Position numbers and translations under genes: made by a program. Below the pieces are notes generated by a model. The model made no database searches. It saw only the letters and a program-made list of their open reading frames with translations, and was not told where the DNA came from. A stretch of 64,000 nucleotides of DNA from assembly GCF_021223605.1 (NCBI RefSeq), contig NZ_CP075175.1, positions 1,201,001 to 1,265,000 on the forward strand, written 5' to 3'. Source of the DNA: Paenibacillus sp. 481 (GTDB taxonomy: Bacteria > Bacillota > Bacilli > Paenibacillales > Paenibacillaceae). Numbering within the stretch: position 1 is the stretch's first letter; every line of letters starts with the position of its first letter. Shown here piece after piece: positions 62,658 to 64,000 of this stretch.

Positions 62658-64000
62658 TTAAAAATTAAAATCAAGCGTGTCGAATACAAGCTCCTCTACT
62701 TCTTCTTCCTCTTTACGTAACAAATCATCGAGTAGAATGGTAGGGTGTTGCACGATCTCATTTAACATCGTTACGTAATCAGCCGCAAACTGCTCTATAA
62801 CATGCGGGCTAAACAGTTTTTTGCAATATTCCCATGACCCACGAAGCTCATCCTCATAAACACTGATAGATAAGGTCAAATCAAACTTAGCTACGTATTC
62901 ATCATGAATATAAGGACTTATGGCTAGCGATTCGAGTTCAAGTTGCTTCTGCTCTATATTGTCCAACGTAAACGCGACATCAAATAACGGATTACGGCTT
63001 AAATCACGCGTCACGTTCAATTTTTCGACCAACTCATCAAATGAGTACTCTTGATGTTGAAACGCCTGCAACGTTCTGTCTTTAACTTCCAGCACATAAT
63101 CGCTGAACGTCTTGACGTTGCTCGGATAGTTGCGCAGCACTACCGTATTTACAAACATCCCAATCAGCGGCTCCAGCTCGGCGGACAATCTACCCGCAAC
63201 TGGAGTTCCGACAATGATATCTTCCTGGTTGCTATGTTTGGAGAGCAGAACGGTATAGGCAGCCAGCATCACCATATACAGCGTACATCCGTGTCTCTCC
63301 GCTAGGCGCTTCAACTGATCGGCTACAGCAGACTCAATAGGAAAGATATGCTCTGCCCCTTCATAGCTGCGCACATCAGGTCTTGGATAGGCTAGCCGTA
63401 AATTCAGCACAGGCAGTTCGCCCGCAAATTGTTGCAGCCAGAACTGCTCTTGCTGCTTATAGGCTTCGCTTTGCATGCGTTGCCGCTCCCAGACGGCAAA
63501 GTCTTTGTATTGAATGCGCAGCGGTTGCAGCGATAAGCTTGCATTCCCACTATATAGGTGCATAACCTCTTGTACTAAATTGTTCGAGGATACACCGTCA
63601 GAAACGATGTGGTGAATGTCAAACAGTAAAATAAATCGTTCAGGCCCAAGCTCTATTAATCCAACACGCAGCAGTGGTGCCTGCTCAAGGTCGAACGGAC
63701 GAATAAAGCGGCGAACGAGTTCGGCTTCCTCGCCATCTTGTGCCTTCATCATCTCCATGGCAAAGCTCACATCATTCTGAACTCGCTGCACAATTTCGCC
63801 TTCTACCATATCGAATTGCGTTCGCAGCGTTTCATGACGCACAATGAGCTGGCGGAACGATTGTTCTAACCGCTCCTGATCGAGGGCACCCTCTAGCCAC
63901 ATCACGCCAGGCATGTTGTAGCTCAGTTCTCCACCATTCACTTGGCTTAAAATGTACAGCCGCTTCTGTGCAGAGGACACCGGATAGAAATCTCTAGGTT
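62658..64000 (-). CDS. upstream non-ribosomal peptide synthetase, C-terminal condensation domain (partial)
   Basis: The frame continues past the right window edge: codons before 63980 read PRDFYP and lead into VSSAQKR, so the GTG there is not a start. What is visible is one complete L-type condensation domain: [27 protein letters not shown], the active-site [40 protein letters not shown] and RNPLFDVAF. The protein then ends in an acidic tail ([17 protein letters not shown]). It should join the peptide made by earlier modules to the amino acid loaded on module 1 of the next protein, 122 bp downstream. The acidic tail may serve as a docking segment. Confidence 0.93.
   Translation of the reverse strand, partial: PRDFYPVSSAQKRLYILSQVNGGELSYNMPGVMWLEGALDQERLEQSFRQLIVRHETLRTQFDMVEGEIVQRVQNDVSFAMEMMKAQDGEEAELVRRFIRPFDLEQAPLLRVGLIELGPERFILLFDIHHIVSDGVSSNNLVQEVMHLYSGNASLSLQPLRIQYKDFAVWERQRMQSEAYKQQEQFWLQQFAGELPVLNLRLAYPRPDVRSYEGAEHIFPIESAVADQLKRLAERHGCTLYMVMLAAYTVLLSKHSNQEDIIVGTPVAGRLSAELEPLIGMFVNTVVLRNYPSNVKTFSDYVLEVKDRTLQAFQHQEYSFDELVEKLNVTRDLSRNPLFDVAFTLDNIEQKQLELESLAISPYIHDEYVAKFDLTLSISVYEDELRGSWEYCKKLFSPHVIEQFAADYVTMLNEIVQHPTILLDDLLRKEEEEVEELVFDTLDFNF

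Overview
The window looks like chromosomal DNA of an endospore-forming Bacillota, most likely Paenibacillus or a close relative. The reasons are strong GGAGG-type ribosome binding sites, a short spore-type glucose-1-phosphate thymidylyltransferase, a YheC/YheD-type spore coat gene, a Sec-secreted WapA-like YD-repeat toxin and a multimodular peptide synthetase. This is inferred from gene content; no rRNA or other marker gene is present.

Region 1 (1-7,480, all minus strand) is a compact glycosylation operon: three close glycosyltransferase genes, the dTDP-sugar genes rfbA and rfbB, a GT-D fold glycosyltransferase, another family 2 glycosyltransferase and a small partial gene. Several of these enzymes carry long polybasic N-terminal leaders. 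Region 2 (7,691-21,280, minus) is a single giant gene for a 4,529-residue protein. It holds about 400 copies of a ten-residue repeat, an unstructured Arg/Glu/Ser- and Asn-Pro-rich head, and a small C-terminal domain ending in WIAIG. A sigma-K-like promoter precedes it. I infer that this is a spore-surface filament or sheath decorated by the neighbouring glycosyltransferases.

Region 3 (21.5-38.0 kb, minus) is a polymorphic-toxin locus. A secreted LamG protein is translationally coupled to a full-length YD-repeat protein with a self-cleaving Hint domain and an EndoU-like RNase tip, followed by a MafI-like immunity gene. Downstream lies a graveyard or armoury of alternative tips: two 5'-truncated rhs copies that share a near-identical 1.36-kb core, three orphan tips that start at the same nonsense-marked junction, their immunity genes, and a recurring CCACATG/CATGTGG terminator after several cassettes.

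Region 4 (38.2-48.0 kb) starts with IS debris and then holds ordinary genes: a family 4 glycosyltransferase, a YheC/D ATP-grasp protein, phosphatidylserine decarboxylase, an AraC regulator, a MocR-type regulator whose PLP lysine is replaced by arginine, a divergent flavin-binding PPOX protein, and an aminotransferase coupled to a Gfo/Idh/MocA oxidoreductase. Region 5 (48.1-64.0 kb, minus) is the end of a non-ribosomal peptide synthetase cluster. It contains a partial upstream synthetase ending in a condensation domain and a four-module terminal synthetase with one epimerase and a thioesterase. Its last residues are tentatively X, a D-configured basic amino acid, a Pro-like residue and an aromatic residue.

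Genes are mostly tightly packed and read on the minus strand. Rho-independent terminators separate most of the regions.
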